Origin: an uncultured Phaeodactylibacter sp.
GTDB taxonomy: Bacteria; Bacteroidota; Bacteroidia; Chitinophagales; Saprospiraceae
Direction: 5' to 3'
DNA: 64,000 nt
NCBI GenBank assembly: GCA_913057245.1
Contig: CAJXNH010000013.1
Coordinates: forward strand, 31,933-95,932
The translations under genes were made by a program, and so were the position numbers. The notes beneath the pieces were generated by a model. It searched no databases and was not told the DNA's origin. It saw only the letters and a program-made list of their open reading frames with translations. Of this stretch, positions 1-7,700 are shown in pieces; position 1 is the stretch's first letter, and each line of letters opens with the position of its first letter.

Positions 1-1453
1 TCTCTTCATCCTCAATCATTTCCTTGGCTTCTTCGAAGTCAAAATCATCAGATTGGAACAAACAACGCACTAATAGCTCAAGGTTGGCATTACGGCTACC
101 CCGGACGCCAAGCGAAAGGCGGGTTTGGGCATCGGGCACCGTAAAATTGACGGCAAGCTCGATGGTATTGTAAATGAGTTGAGTGAGCAGCTGCGGGTCA
201 CTGATAATAGTGTCCGGTAATTTCTGGGATACCTCGAGGACGAGCTCACTGCCTGATTTCTCTGCTCTGATTTTAGAGATATCCAGCACGGTTTTCAGCA
301 TATTCGAAACTTGGATATCTGAATAGTTCAGGCTGACCTGCTCGGTGCGGAGGGTACTGAGATTGATCCAGTTATTTAGTGCGAAGCTAAGGTCCTCCAG
401 AGAAGATTTTATCCCCTTGATGTACTCTTTTTGCTGGTCTCCAAGCGGGGTTTCCTCCAGGAGATAAATAAAGTTAATCACCGATGCGATAGGGGTCCTG
501 AGGTTGTAGGAAAAATCGGAAAATAAGACTTTATGGTTTTCGTGGGATCCATTATCGGTCCGGTGGTCCGGTTTTTGCGGCGTGCTTGCTTTGTCCGGTT
601 TGGCCGGTTCTTCCGGGTCAGGCCCCGGGCCGCTGTTGGGCTCCGGTTGAGGAGGGGAGGGCTCAGGCGCCTGATTAGATATATCCTGAATACTGCCCAG
701 GAGCATCATTTGGTTATCCTTTTCAACATAACTGACTTGCGCGTTCACCTGTACGTGGCGGACTTTCTTATTGTCGATGACAATCCGATGGTTGATGGTG
801 TGCGGCTTACCATCGCTCATCGCCTCCTCAAAAAACTGCTCTACCTCTGCGCGGTCATTGACGTGCACATATTTGAGGTATTCGGAAAGAGAAGGAACGA
901 AGCTGCCCGGCTGGAACCCAAAGAAGCGGAATATCTCATCATCCCAGTGCATGGACGTATCGACCATGTTCATCTCCCAGCGCCCGAACCTGGCAATTTT
1001 TAGCGCCCGGCGGGTGCGTTCTTCGTTTTTACTGAGGTCATCGGCCTTTTTCTGGAGCTTGGATTGGGTGGCGAAGCGCTGAAGAGAATAATTTATGGTT
1101 TTGACGAGCAACCGATGGTCAAAGGTGCCCTTGACCAGAAAGTCCTGAGCGCCTGCTCTCACGGACTGAATGCCCATGATCTCATTCTTATAACCGGTCA
1201 TGACAATGACCGGGGTGTTGGGGGCCTTTTCCCTGAACTGCTGCAAGGTTTTAAATCCTGTAACATCCAGTAGGTTAAGATCAAGCAATACAATATCCGG
1301 TGAGCATTCCCACAGCTTTTCCAGCCCCTCTGACAGCGAGTCCGAAGTAAACAAAGTGTGCTTATAATTGGCCTCATTTAGGAGTGCTTCCAGCAGTGCA
1401 ATATCTGGCTCGGAGTCCTCAATGACCAAAATTCTCGTGTTGTTATTGCTCAT
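1..1453 (-). CDS. Receiver-PAS-degenerate histidine kinase (partial, C-terminus outside window)
   Basis: The minus frame is open from ATG at 1453 to the window edge, giving 484 residues without a stop. Residues 5-125 are a response-regulator receiver: acidic E12/D13, phospho-acceptor D58 in VLLDLN, T86 and K108. Residues about 145-262 look like a PAS/PAC sensor, followed by a Pro/Glu-rich linker (262-300). Residues 308-375 resemble a HisKA dimerisation helix, but the box reads FSYNLRTP, so Tyr316 stands where the phospho-accepting His is expected. In the N-box the first Asn is kept (N429) but the second position is Leu433. By family knowledge the protein should not autophosphorylate on His; it may act as a scaffold or allosteric partner. 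The stand-alone receiver gene at 1795-2241 lies upstream on the same strand. The 3' part of the ATPase domain is not visible, so the catalytic loss is only partly documented. Confidence 0.85.
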   Translation of the reverse strand, partial: MSNNNTRILVIEDSEPDIALLEALLNEANYKHTLFTSDSLSEGLEKLWECSPDIVLLDLNLLDVTGFKTLQQFREKAPNTPVIVMTGYKNEIMGIQSVRAGAQDFLVKGTFDHRLLVKTINYSLQRFATQSKLQKKADDLSKNEERTRRALKIARFGRWEMNMVDTSMHWDDEIFRFFGFQPGSFVPSLSEYLKYVHVNDRAEVEQFFEEAMSDGKPHTINHRIVIDNKKVRHVQVNAQVSYVEKDNQMMLLGSIQDISNQAPEPSPPQPEPNSGPGPDPEEPAKPDKASTPQKPDHRTDNGSHENHKVLFSDFSYNLRTPIASVINFIYLLEETPLGDQQKEYIKGIKSSLEDLSFALNNWINLSTLRTEQVSLNYSDIQVSNMLKTVLDISKIRAEKSGSELVLEVSQKLPDTIISDPQLLTQLIYNTIELAVNFTVPDAQTRLSLGVRGSRNANLELLVRCLFQSDDFDFEEAKEMIEDEE

Positions 1454-1794
1454 AACCATTAACCGCTTCTTTCATTCCTCCCATTTGCCAGTTCCTGGAT
1501 AGGGGTTCGAGGTTAAAAATTGCATTGTTGCCCTGTCGGGTAGTTGACCTGAAAGCGATTCGCAGCCTTTGCGAAACGGAGTCAGGAGCAGCTCTGTCTG
1601 AGCGGCTGTCATAGCCTTTGACTATCCAGGCTCAGGTATCTAATATCATTTAGGTGCATTCACCGGAATGCGGAGTAGTGTTCCATGGTAAGTTCACAAC
1701 CGGGTTGCTAACCGGGCTGTGAAAATTTCCGGCTGTATTGGGCTTTGACCGGAGTCTTGTATAATCGGCGGGACGAAGGACTACCAGGATTCGC
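1454..1794. other. Intergenic, no gene seen
   Basis: I find no credible open frame. A short direct repeat, AACCGGG twice five bases apart, sits near 1697-1715. A TATAAT string near 1770 has no gene behind it on the plus strand. The region probably holds the 5' leader of the receiver-PAS protein and the tail of the response-regulator transcript; no Bacteroidota-type TAnnTTTG box was found for the minus strand. Confidence 0.5.
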
Positions 1795-2241
1795 TCAGGA
1801 AACCTTGGTTGGTAAAATTGTGGTAGTTAACCAGAAATCTTCTATCTTATGTATGATTTCAAAAAATTTATCGAAATCAATAGGCTTGTTAATAAAGCAG
1901 TTGGCGTGCAGGTCGTAGCTTTTCAGAATGTCTACACCGGCATTGGAAGTCGTGAGCACAACCACGGGTGTCCGCTTCAGTATTTCATCAGATTTGATGA
2001 CACCAAGGACTTCCCGACCATCCCATTTTGGCAGGTTTAAATCCAGAAGGATGAGATCGGGTAGGAGAGCATCTTCATAAGGAGGCTCCTTACGAAGGTA
2101 TTTGATGGCTTCAATGCCATCTGTCACGACATCAAGTTTGATATCGTTTTTGCTTTCCCGGAAAGCTTCTTGAGTAAGTCTTACATCCCCCGGATTATCC
2201 TCGATTAAGAGGATATTGTGTGCTTTTGTTTTGTTGACCAT
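1795..2241 (-). CDS. Single-domain response regulator (Rcp1-like)
   Basis: This 148-residue protein is a receiver domain with no output domain. The acidic pocket is in LLIEDNPGDVRL (E14, D15), the phospho-acceptor is D67 in LILLDLNLP, the Thr switch lies in VVLTTS, and the conserved Lys is in INKPID. The ED-NPGDVRL motif is typical of the Rcp1 group, which usually receives phosphate from phytochrome-like or PAS hybrid kinases. Its neighbour on the same strand, 340 bases downstream, is a receiver-PAS protein with a degenerate kinase core, so its real phosphodonor may be elsewhere. Signalling partner is inferred, not shown. Confidence 0.92.
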   Translation of the reverse strand: MVNKTKAHNILLIEDNPGDVRLTQEAFRESKNDIKLDVVTDGIEAIKYLRKEPPYEDALLPDLILLDLNLPKWDGREVLGVIKSDEILKRTPVVVLTTSNAGVDILKSYDLHANCFINKPIDFDKFFEIIHKIEDFWLTTTILPTKVS

Positions 2242-2572
2242 GTTGCCAATTTCAATAATTGGGTCTCAGCTTTGATCCGATTCTTTGATCCATTATACCG
2301 AGCTACTCAAAGCAGCTACGTCAGGTAGCCTTTAAACACTGCGGCACTTTGTAAGCTTTTGTCAATTACTAGACCTGTTTATTTTCGAGCTTATGTCGTA
2401 TAGTAACCAATGTAAAATTAGGATTATTTTGATAAAATAATGAATAGTGGGGTGGTAAATTAAGGTTTTTCCTGTCACCTTTTCTACGCACTTGGGTGAA
2501 AGACAAAAGATCAGACTGCTAAATAGTGCATTTTGAGTTGGCATAAATTTTGGACTTAGTCTCCTTTCCGCA
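2242..2572. other. Intergenic between response regulator and polyprenyl synthetase
   Basis: The region is AT-rich and carries no convincing gene; a 104-residue minus frame across 2362-2676 has no recognisable composition and overlaps the start of the next gene. The right end carries the promoter of the polyprenyl synthetase gene, listed separately. Confidence 0.5.
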
Positions 2573-2603
2573 TTTGTGGAACCATATTGCTTGCCTATCT
2601 TTG
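2573..2603 (+). promoter_or_regulatory. Bacteroidota -33/-7 promoter of polyprenyl synthetase
   Basis: TTTG at 2573-2576, a 19-base spacer, then TATCTTTG at 2596-2603 match the Bacteroidota form TTTG-N19-TAnnTTTG. Transcription would begin near 2610. This decides the start of the gene: the upstream in-frame TTG at 2587 falls between the two promoter boxes, so ATG 2623 must be used. Confidence 0.75.
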
Positions 2604-2622
2604 TCCAAACATCACACCTTTT

Positions 2623-3603
2623 ATGCTTGAGATCAAGGCGCTTAGGGAAGCCTTCGAAGCTTACCGCCAACAGCACGCTTTTACAAAGGCTCCGCAGGGG
2701 CTCTACGAACCAGTTGAATATATTATGTCTTCTTCCGGCAAGCGGTTACGGCCGGTCCTGGTTTTAATAGGGGGCGCTTTGTTTAAGGGGGATTTCGCCT
2801 ACAGTCTGCCTGTCGCTATGGCCGTGGAAATCTTCCATAATTTTTCTCTGGTCCACGATGATATTATGGATGCAGCACCTTTGCGAAGGGGCCGCCCTGC
2901 GGTGCATACTAAATATGGATTGAATACAGGTATTCTCAGTGGTGATGTCATGCTTATTTACGCCTATCAGTTTCTGTCGAAAGGGGGCAAAACCGCCAGG
3001 GAAGTAGCCGCCTTACTAAATATATTCAACGCTGTGGCAATAGAGGTTTGTGAAGGACAGCAATTTGATGTGGACTTTGAGTCCCGGAATGATGTCACAA
3101 TTTCGGAATATATCAATATGATCGAGCTCAAAACGGCGGCCCTTATCGGGGGGAGCCTTCAGATGGGAGGAATCACCGCCGGAGCACCCCCGGCAGCTCA
3201 GCTTCAACTCCGTGACTTTGGGCGCAATATTGGCATTGCCTTTCAGCTTCAAGACGATATCCTGGATACCTTTGGGGACCCTGAGAAGTTTGGAAAGCGG
3301 GTGGGTGGCGATATCCTGCAAAACAAAAAAACCTTTCTTATTCTTAAAGCGCTTGAGCTTGCTGAAGGAGATACTTATAAAGCCCTTCACGATTTGATGA
3401 CGACAACTCCTGATGACGAAGCTGGTAAAGTCAGTACGGTCACACAAATCCTGCGGGAGCTCAGCATACCGGCATGGGCAGAACAACAAAAACAGCAATA
3501 TCAGGAGCGGGCCTTTAGCGCACTCGGTCAATTGGATGCGCCCCAGCAGGGCAAGGATCAGCTTCGGTCACTGGCAGAACAACTACTGGTACGGGAATCC
3601 TAA
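2623..3603 (+). CDS. Polyprenyl (isoprenyl) diphosphate synthase
   Basis: This 326-residue protein belongs to the trans-isoprenyl diphosphate synthase family, which extends allylic diphosphates with isopentenyl diphosphate for quinone side chains or related lipids. Both Asp-rich metal sites are present: DDIMD at residues 79-83 and DDILD at 211-215. GKRLRP near residue 39 is the isopentenyl-diphosphate-binding block. Length matches octaprenyl/solanesyl-type synthases, so a menaquinone tail is the likely product, though chain length cannot be read by eye. ATG 2623 is chosen because a promoter lies immediately upstream and leaves a leader of about 13 bases. The gene stands alone. Confidence 0.93.
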   Translation: MLEIKALREAFEAYRQQHAFTKAPQGLYEPVEYIMSSSGKRLRPVLVLIGGALFKGDFAYSLPVAMAVEIFHNFSLVHDDIMDAAPLRRGRPAVHTKYGLNTGILSGDVMLIYAYQFLSKGGKTAREVAALLNIFNAVAIEVCEGQQFDVDFESRNDVTISEYINMIELKTAALIGGSLQMGGITAGAPPAAQLQLRDFGRNIGIAFQLQDDILDTFGDPEKFGKRVGGDILQNKKTFLILKALELAEGDTYKALHDLMTTTPDDEAGKVSTVTQILRELSIPAWAEQQKQQYQERAFSALGQLDAPQQGKDQLRSLAEQLLVRES

Positions 3604-3964
3604 CCTCCACGGAGTTGCAAAAGAAAAGGAGCAACCACCGTAAAGTGGCTACCCCTCACACTATGAAACACTATAAATTAATAAGCTTAAATGCATTGGT
3701 TTGAAAGGCCAGACCATGTCAATATTCATGATTTGGCGCAAAGCACTGAACAGCTTGTTCTTGAAAACTCAAAAACAATAAGCATTGTGCTGCTTTCTCT
3801 GAATAGCACTTATGCGATAGACCTAAATAAATAAGGTAGTTACCACAAACCGGAAGGAAGGCCGGGAGGGTAACAGCCTCTGTTTGTTTGTTGTGTAGTT
3901 CTCTGGACTTGCGAAACTACTATCGTAGCGGTTTCAATTCAAATGTATTAACTAATATTAACAA
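3604..3964. other. Intergenic, possible 47-codon ORF
   Basis: The region separates a plus gene from the convergent acetyltransferase gene. An ATG frame of 47 codons runs from 3691 to 3834, but its composition is not distinctive and I do not call it a gene. A small imperfect hairpin (GAAAC/GTTTC arms near 3915-3935) could terminate the minus transcript. Nothing else is seen. Confidence 0.4.
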
Positions 3965-4408
3965 TTACAAGAAAATTTTGCCATTCCACCATTCCTGCTC
4001 AATTGTTGCTGCTTTTTTCTTGTAAAAATTAATAGCTGGCTCATTCCAGTCCAAGACCTGCCACTTCACCAACCGGCAGCCTTTGGCTTTAGCCGTGTCC
4101 AGAAAGGCGTCAAAAAGAGCCTCCCCAATTCCGCTGCGGCGGTAGGCCGCCTGAACGACGAAATCCTCCAGGTACAGCATCTTGCCCTTCCAGGTGGAGT
4201 AGGTCATATAGTATAAAGCCATACCAATGATCTTGTGCTCCTGCTCTGCTACCAGGGCTTCAAAGACGCCTTCCCGGAAGTCGCGCTGATAGTCTTCCAG
4301 CGTGGCTGTGAATTCATGGGCAGCCTTTTCATATTCAGCCAGTTCAAGTACGAGGTTGTGAATGGCGGGCAGGTCCTCTGCAGTGCCCGGACGGATATTG
4401 ATCTGCAT
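3965..4408 (-). CDS. GNAT N-acetyltransferase, spermidine/diamine acetyltransferase-like
   Basis: This 147-residue enzyme has the full GNAT fold. The N-terminus IRPGTAEDLPAI is beta1-alpha1, and YLEDFVVQAAYRRSGIG is the core that includes the acetyl-CoA-binding R-x-x-G-x-G/A segment. WNEPAINFYKK is the last alpha-beta unit and contains the conserved Asn and Tyr. The wording resembles eukaryotic SAT1-like acetyltransferases, which acetylate polyamines or related amines. The substrate is not determined by sequence. It lies 6 bases downstream of the acylphosphatase gene and is probably co-transcribed. Confidence 0.9.
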   Translation of the reverse strand: MQINIRPGTAEDLPAIHNLVLELAEYEKAAHEFTATLEDYQRDFREGVFEALVAEQEHKIIGMALYYMTYSTWKGKMLYLEDFVVQAAYRRSGIGEALFDAFLDTAKAKGCRLVKWQVLDWNEPAINFYKKKAATIEQEWWNGKIFL

Positions 4409-4414
4409 AAGCGA

Positions 4415-4684
4415 TTATCTGATGATTGCAAACTGCTGGAAAGCAGCAATGGGTTGTTCTTCCACTTCCACGGATTCGACGCGGGCTTCTGAAGGGCCTT
4501 CCCCGCACCATTCTATCCACCGTTGAAGTTTCGCATCGGGCCCCTGCCCAACAGCGGAAACCGTACCATCCGGCTCGTTTTTTACCCAGCCTTTGATACC
4601 AAGCTGTTGCGCTTTCTCCCGCGTGGAGGCTCTGTAGAAAACCCCTTGTACCCTGCCGGTAATCCGCAGTTTTACTTGCCGCAT
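4415..4684 (-). CDS. acyP: Acylphosphatase
   Basis: This 89-residue protein hydrolyses carboxyl-phosphate bonds such as those of acyl phosphates. The signature GRVQGVFYR carries the catalytic Arg18, and GWVKNEPDG carries the catalytic Asn36. ATG 4684 gives the usual family length; an upstream TTG at 4705 would add seven poorly conserved residues. It heads a two-gene unit with the acetyltransferase, with a 6-base gap. It sits just below the terminator of the giant protease gene, so it probably has its own promoter; TATATTG near 4700 on this strand is a weak candidate. Confidence 0.93.
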   Translation of the reverse strand: MRQVKLRITGRVQGVFYRASTREKAQQLGIKGWVKNEPDGTVSAVGQGPDAKLQRWIEWCGEGPSEARVESVEVEEQPIAAFQQFAIIR

Positions 4685-4710
4685 AACATCGTGTTTTGCA
4701 GGCAATATAC

Positions 4711-4737
4711 AAAAAAGGGGCTGCGCAAGGCAGCCCC
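4711..4737 (-). terminator. Intrinsic terminator of the M43 protease gene
   Basis: Perfect 8-base arms GGGGCTGC and GCAGCCCC (4717-4724 and 4730-4737) enclose a 5-base loop. On the minus strand six T residues follow, the arrangement of a rho-independent terminator for the gene ending at 4784. Confidence 0.85.
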
Positions 4738-4783
4738 ATGAGGATTGAGGTTGTTCGCCATTTTGAGCATGGCGAAGGTACAG

Positions 4784-7700
4784 TTATTGTTTGATCACTT
4801 GCTGGCTGAAGGTCGACTCCGCGTCCGTGACTTGAAGTAGATAGCTACCTGCCTGCAGTTGCTTCAGATTCATTTGGTATTGTTGCCATCCCGCAGTGGT
4901 TGCCGTTTGAATGCCACGAAGCAGCAGCTGGCCGTCAAGGCTGAATAACCGGTATTCAACCGGACCTGCCTTTGCGGTATGGTGCCCGATATTCAGTACA
5001 TCCCGGACCGGATTGGGGGCAACCTGGGGCAGCCTGCCAGACAGGGTTGCTTTTTCCAGGCCATTGATGACCAACACGTCATCTTGCTGGTAGCGTGGTG
5101 TCTGCCCGCTTTCAAACAACGGCCGGTAAAAGTCAGCCGACTGCTGTCCGCCTCTCCATAATTGCAGGTAATAAGGCTGCCCTGCTTTCAGGGCTTCCTG
5201 CTGATGCGGCGTTGCTTCATCGTCTCCCCAAACCGTCAGGGCAAAGTGTTCGCCTTCGTAGCGGCTGCGGCCAAATACATTACCTTCTGCATCCGTCACC
5301 ACGACTTCGTCACCGGGCATCAGCCAACGGTTGGCTACAGGGGCCGGGAGAATAAGGGTCGCGCTGTTGCCAGTGGGCCTGAGCCCGGCTGCCGCCCGTT
5401 CTTCCAGTATGGCATCTCCTTCGCCTCCGGGAGTCGGAGCATACAATGCATTCAGATCCGGGCTGATTAAGGAGTTGGGGCTGTAAGTCAGGGTGTCATT
5501 GGCTGTGAGCCGGAGGTGATAGCCGCGTCCGGGCATCATATTACCGATGTCATCAATATTGAGTGCTGGAATGTAGGTGTCACCTGTGCCGTTCTTGGCG
5601 ATCAGGAGATTGGAACCGATACCGGCCATTTCACCGGCAATGGGTGATGGGCTGTCTCTTAGATAGGCTACAATCTGCCAGCCGGCACTAAGTGGGATGG
5701 AGGTTTGAGGGTCCATTTGCTCACCGGTGAGGGTCAGTACCCTGGTGTTCCCCATTTTGACCTGATAGCCCTCGAGCATATTCCAGTCGCCAATGTCATT
5801 GATGTTAAAGGTTGGAATGTAGGAGTTGCCAACGCCATCCTTTACAATAATAACATCTGTAGCTACCGGGCTGAAAATCTGGTCAATAGCCAGGTCCGAA
5901 GGCATCACATAACTGGAAATGGTATTCCAGCCTACATCGAGGGTGATATCCAGCGAAATATCGAGGGTCACCGTAAGGCTCTCCAGAGCGCTGATGCCAT
6001 CCGATGCATAGCTGTCGGTATGGGTGATCAGGATATCCGTTGGGGCATAGGTCGCAAGGGCCTCATAGGCCAGACCCTCTGAAGTGCGCCAGACCATAAC
6101 GGTAAAGGTCTCACCCGGTGCAAACCCGTCCTTTTCCGGAGTTTGGGAGTCATCGCCGTATACCGTTATCACGGTATTGCTCTGTGGGTTCCATTGTCCG
6201 AATCCGGCACAGCGCATAGTGTCCGTATCGGTGTAGAAGAAGCCGATCCAGTCGTCCGTGCTCAGTGGCTGCCCGTCGATGCTGCTGAATAAGTCATCGG
6301 GTACAATTACACTGTGGTTGTCGCCCGTCACCGTAACCGTCCACGGTGCCCCGGTTGTGGGGATGAAAATACTGTCGAGCTTGCTCAGCCCATCCAGCGC
6401 GAAGCGGTTGGTGTGTGAAATGATATTGTCAATTGGTGCAAATGCGCCCTGAGCATCCAGGGTGTCCTGTGTCAGGGACTGCAGTACGCGAATCTGGAAG
6501 AACTCTCCCTCGTCAAATCCATCTTTCGCAGGCGTCTGGGCGTCATCTCCGTATACCGTTACCGCTGTGTTATTGTTGGGGTCCCACTGACCGGCACCAG
6601 CGCAGCGGGGGGTGCCGTTATCGTCGTAGAAGAAGCCGATCCAGTCGGTGGGGCTGAGTAGGCTGCCGCCCAGGTCGCTGAAGAGGGTATCCGGCAGTAC
6701 AACAGTATGCGTGATACCCGTTGGCGTGACGGGCCATGGCGCAACATTTGATTGTGGATTCTGATTGATCGTAGCCGTTGTTGAGTTGCCGCCGCCTGAG
6801 ATCAGGATATTGGCAATACGCAGGGAGCCGCTGTTGTTGGCTTCATAACAAACCGTGACCGTACCATCCCCAGTGCCACTTGCCGGTGTAACAGAAGTAA
6901 TCCATGCCGTCTGGGAATTAGCCGTCCAGGAGGTATTACTGCTGATGCTGAAGTTCACGCAGTTGGCCGGGTGCTCGGTGGTAATACTGGAAGGGGTTAC
7001 CGTGAGGGTACTCGCTGTTCCTGCGGCCTGTGTGATGGTTGCCATTTGGGGCGGTAAGCCTTGGGTGCTCACAATCACCATGACAGAACGTGGGGCGCCG
7101 GTAGTATTTTCCGTAAAGGAAACGATCAGGGTCTGATTGCCATTTCCTGAGGCGGCAGAAAGCGTAGCCCATGACTGACTGGTATTTGCGGTCCAGCTTA
7201 CATTGGATGTTACGGAAACCGTAGTTTGTCCCGCCGGGGCGCTCACTTGCTGATTGGCCGGGCTAATGGTCAGGACCGGTCCGGTGGCAGCAGCATTTTG
7301 CAGAATGGTGGCGGTTTGACTGGGCTGCCCTGCGCTGCTGAGCGTCAGGGTCGCTATGCGTTGGGTTGATGTCGTATTTTCACTGTAAGTGATGGTAATA
7401 GTCGCATTGCCCGTTCCGGAGGTTTGGGAAAGCGTAGCCCAGCTTTGGCTGGAGCTAAGTGTCCAGCTCGTATTGGACGTAACCTGAACGGTGGTTTGCC
7501 CTGCCGGTGCTGTCACCACCTGCGAGGCAGGGGTAATGGCAATATTTGCCGGGGCACCTGCCTGGGTCACAGCTACGTTTTGGTCGGCTACGCCGTCTCC
7601 GGTTACAAGAACATTCACAGTACGGCTGCTTGTGCCCAGATTGGGGGTAGCGTTCAGGGTGACGATACCATCACCAAGGCCGCTTAACGGGCTGGCATCT

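Noticed and set aside
1745..1776. TTGGGC...TATAAT resembling a sigma-70 promoter
   Set aside because: No plus-strand gene follows, and promoters in this genome have the TAnnTTTG form.
3016..3531. 171-codon minus frame inside polyprenyl synthetase
   Set aside because: It is antisense to the second metal site and the rest of an intact enzyme.
3691..3834. 47-codon frame after polyprenyl synthetase
   Set aside because: No signal, domain or promoter; could be chance, so only mentioned in the intergenic note.
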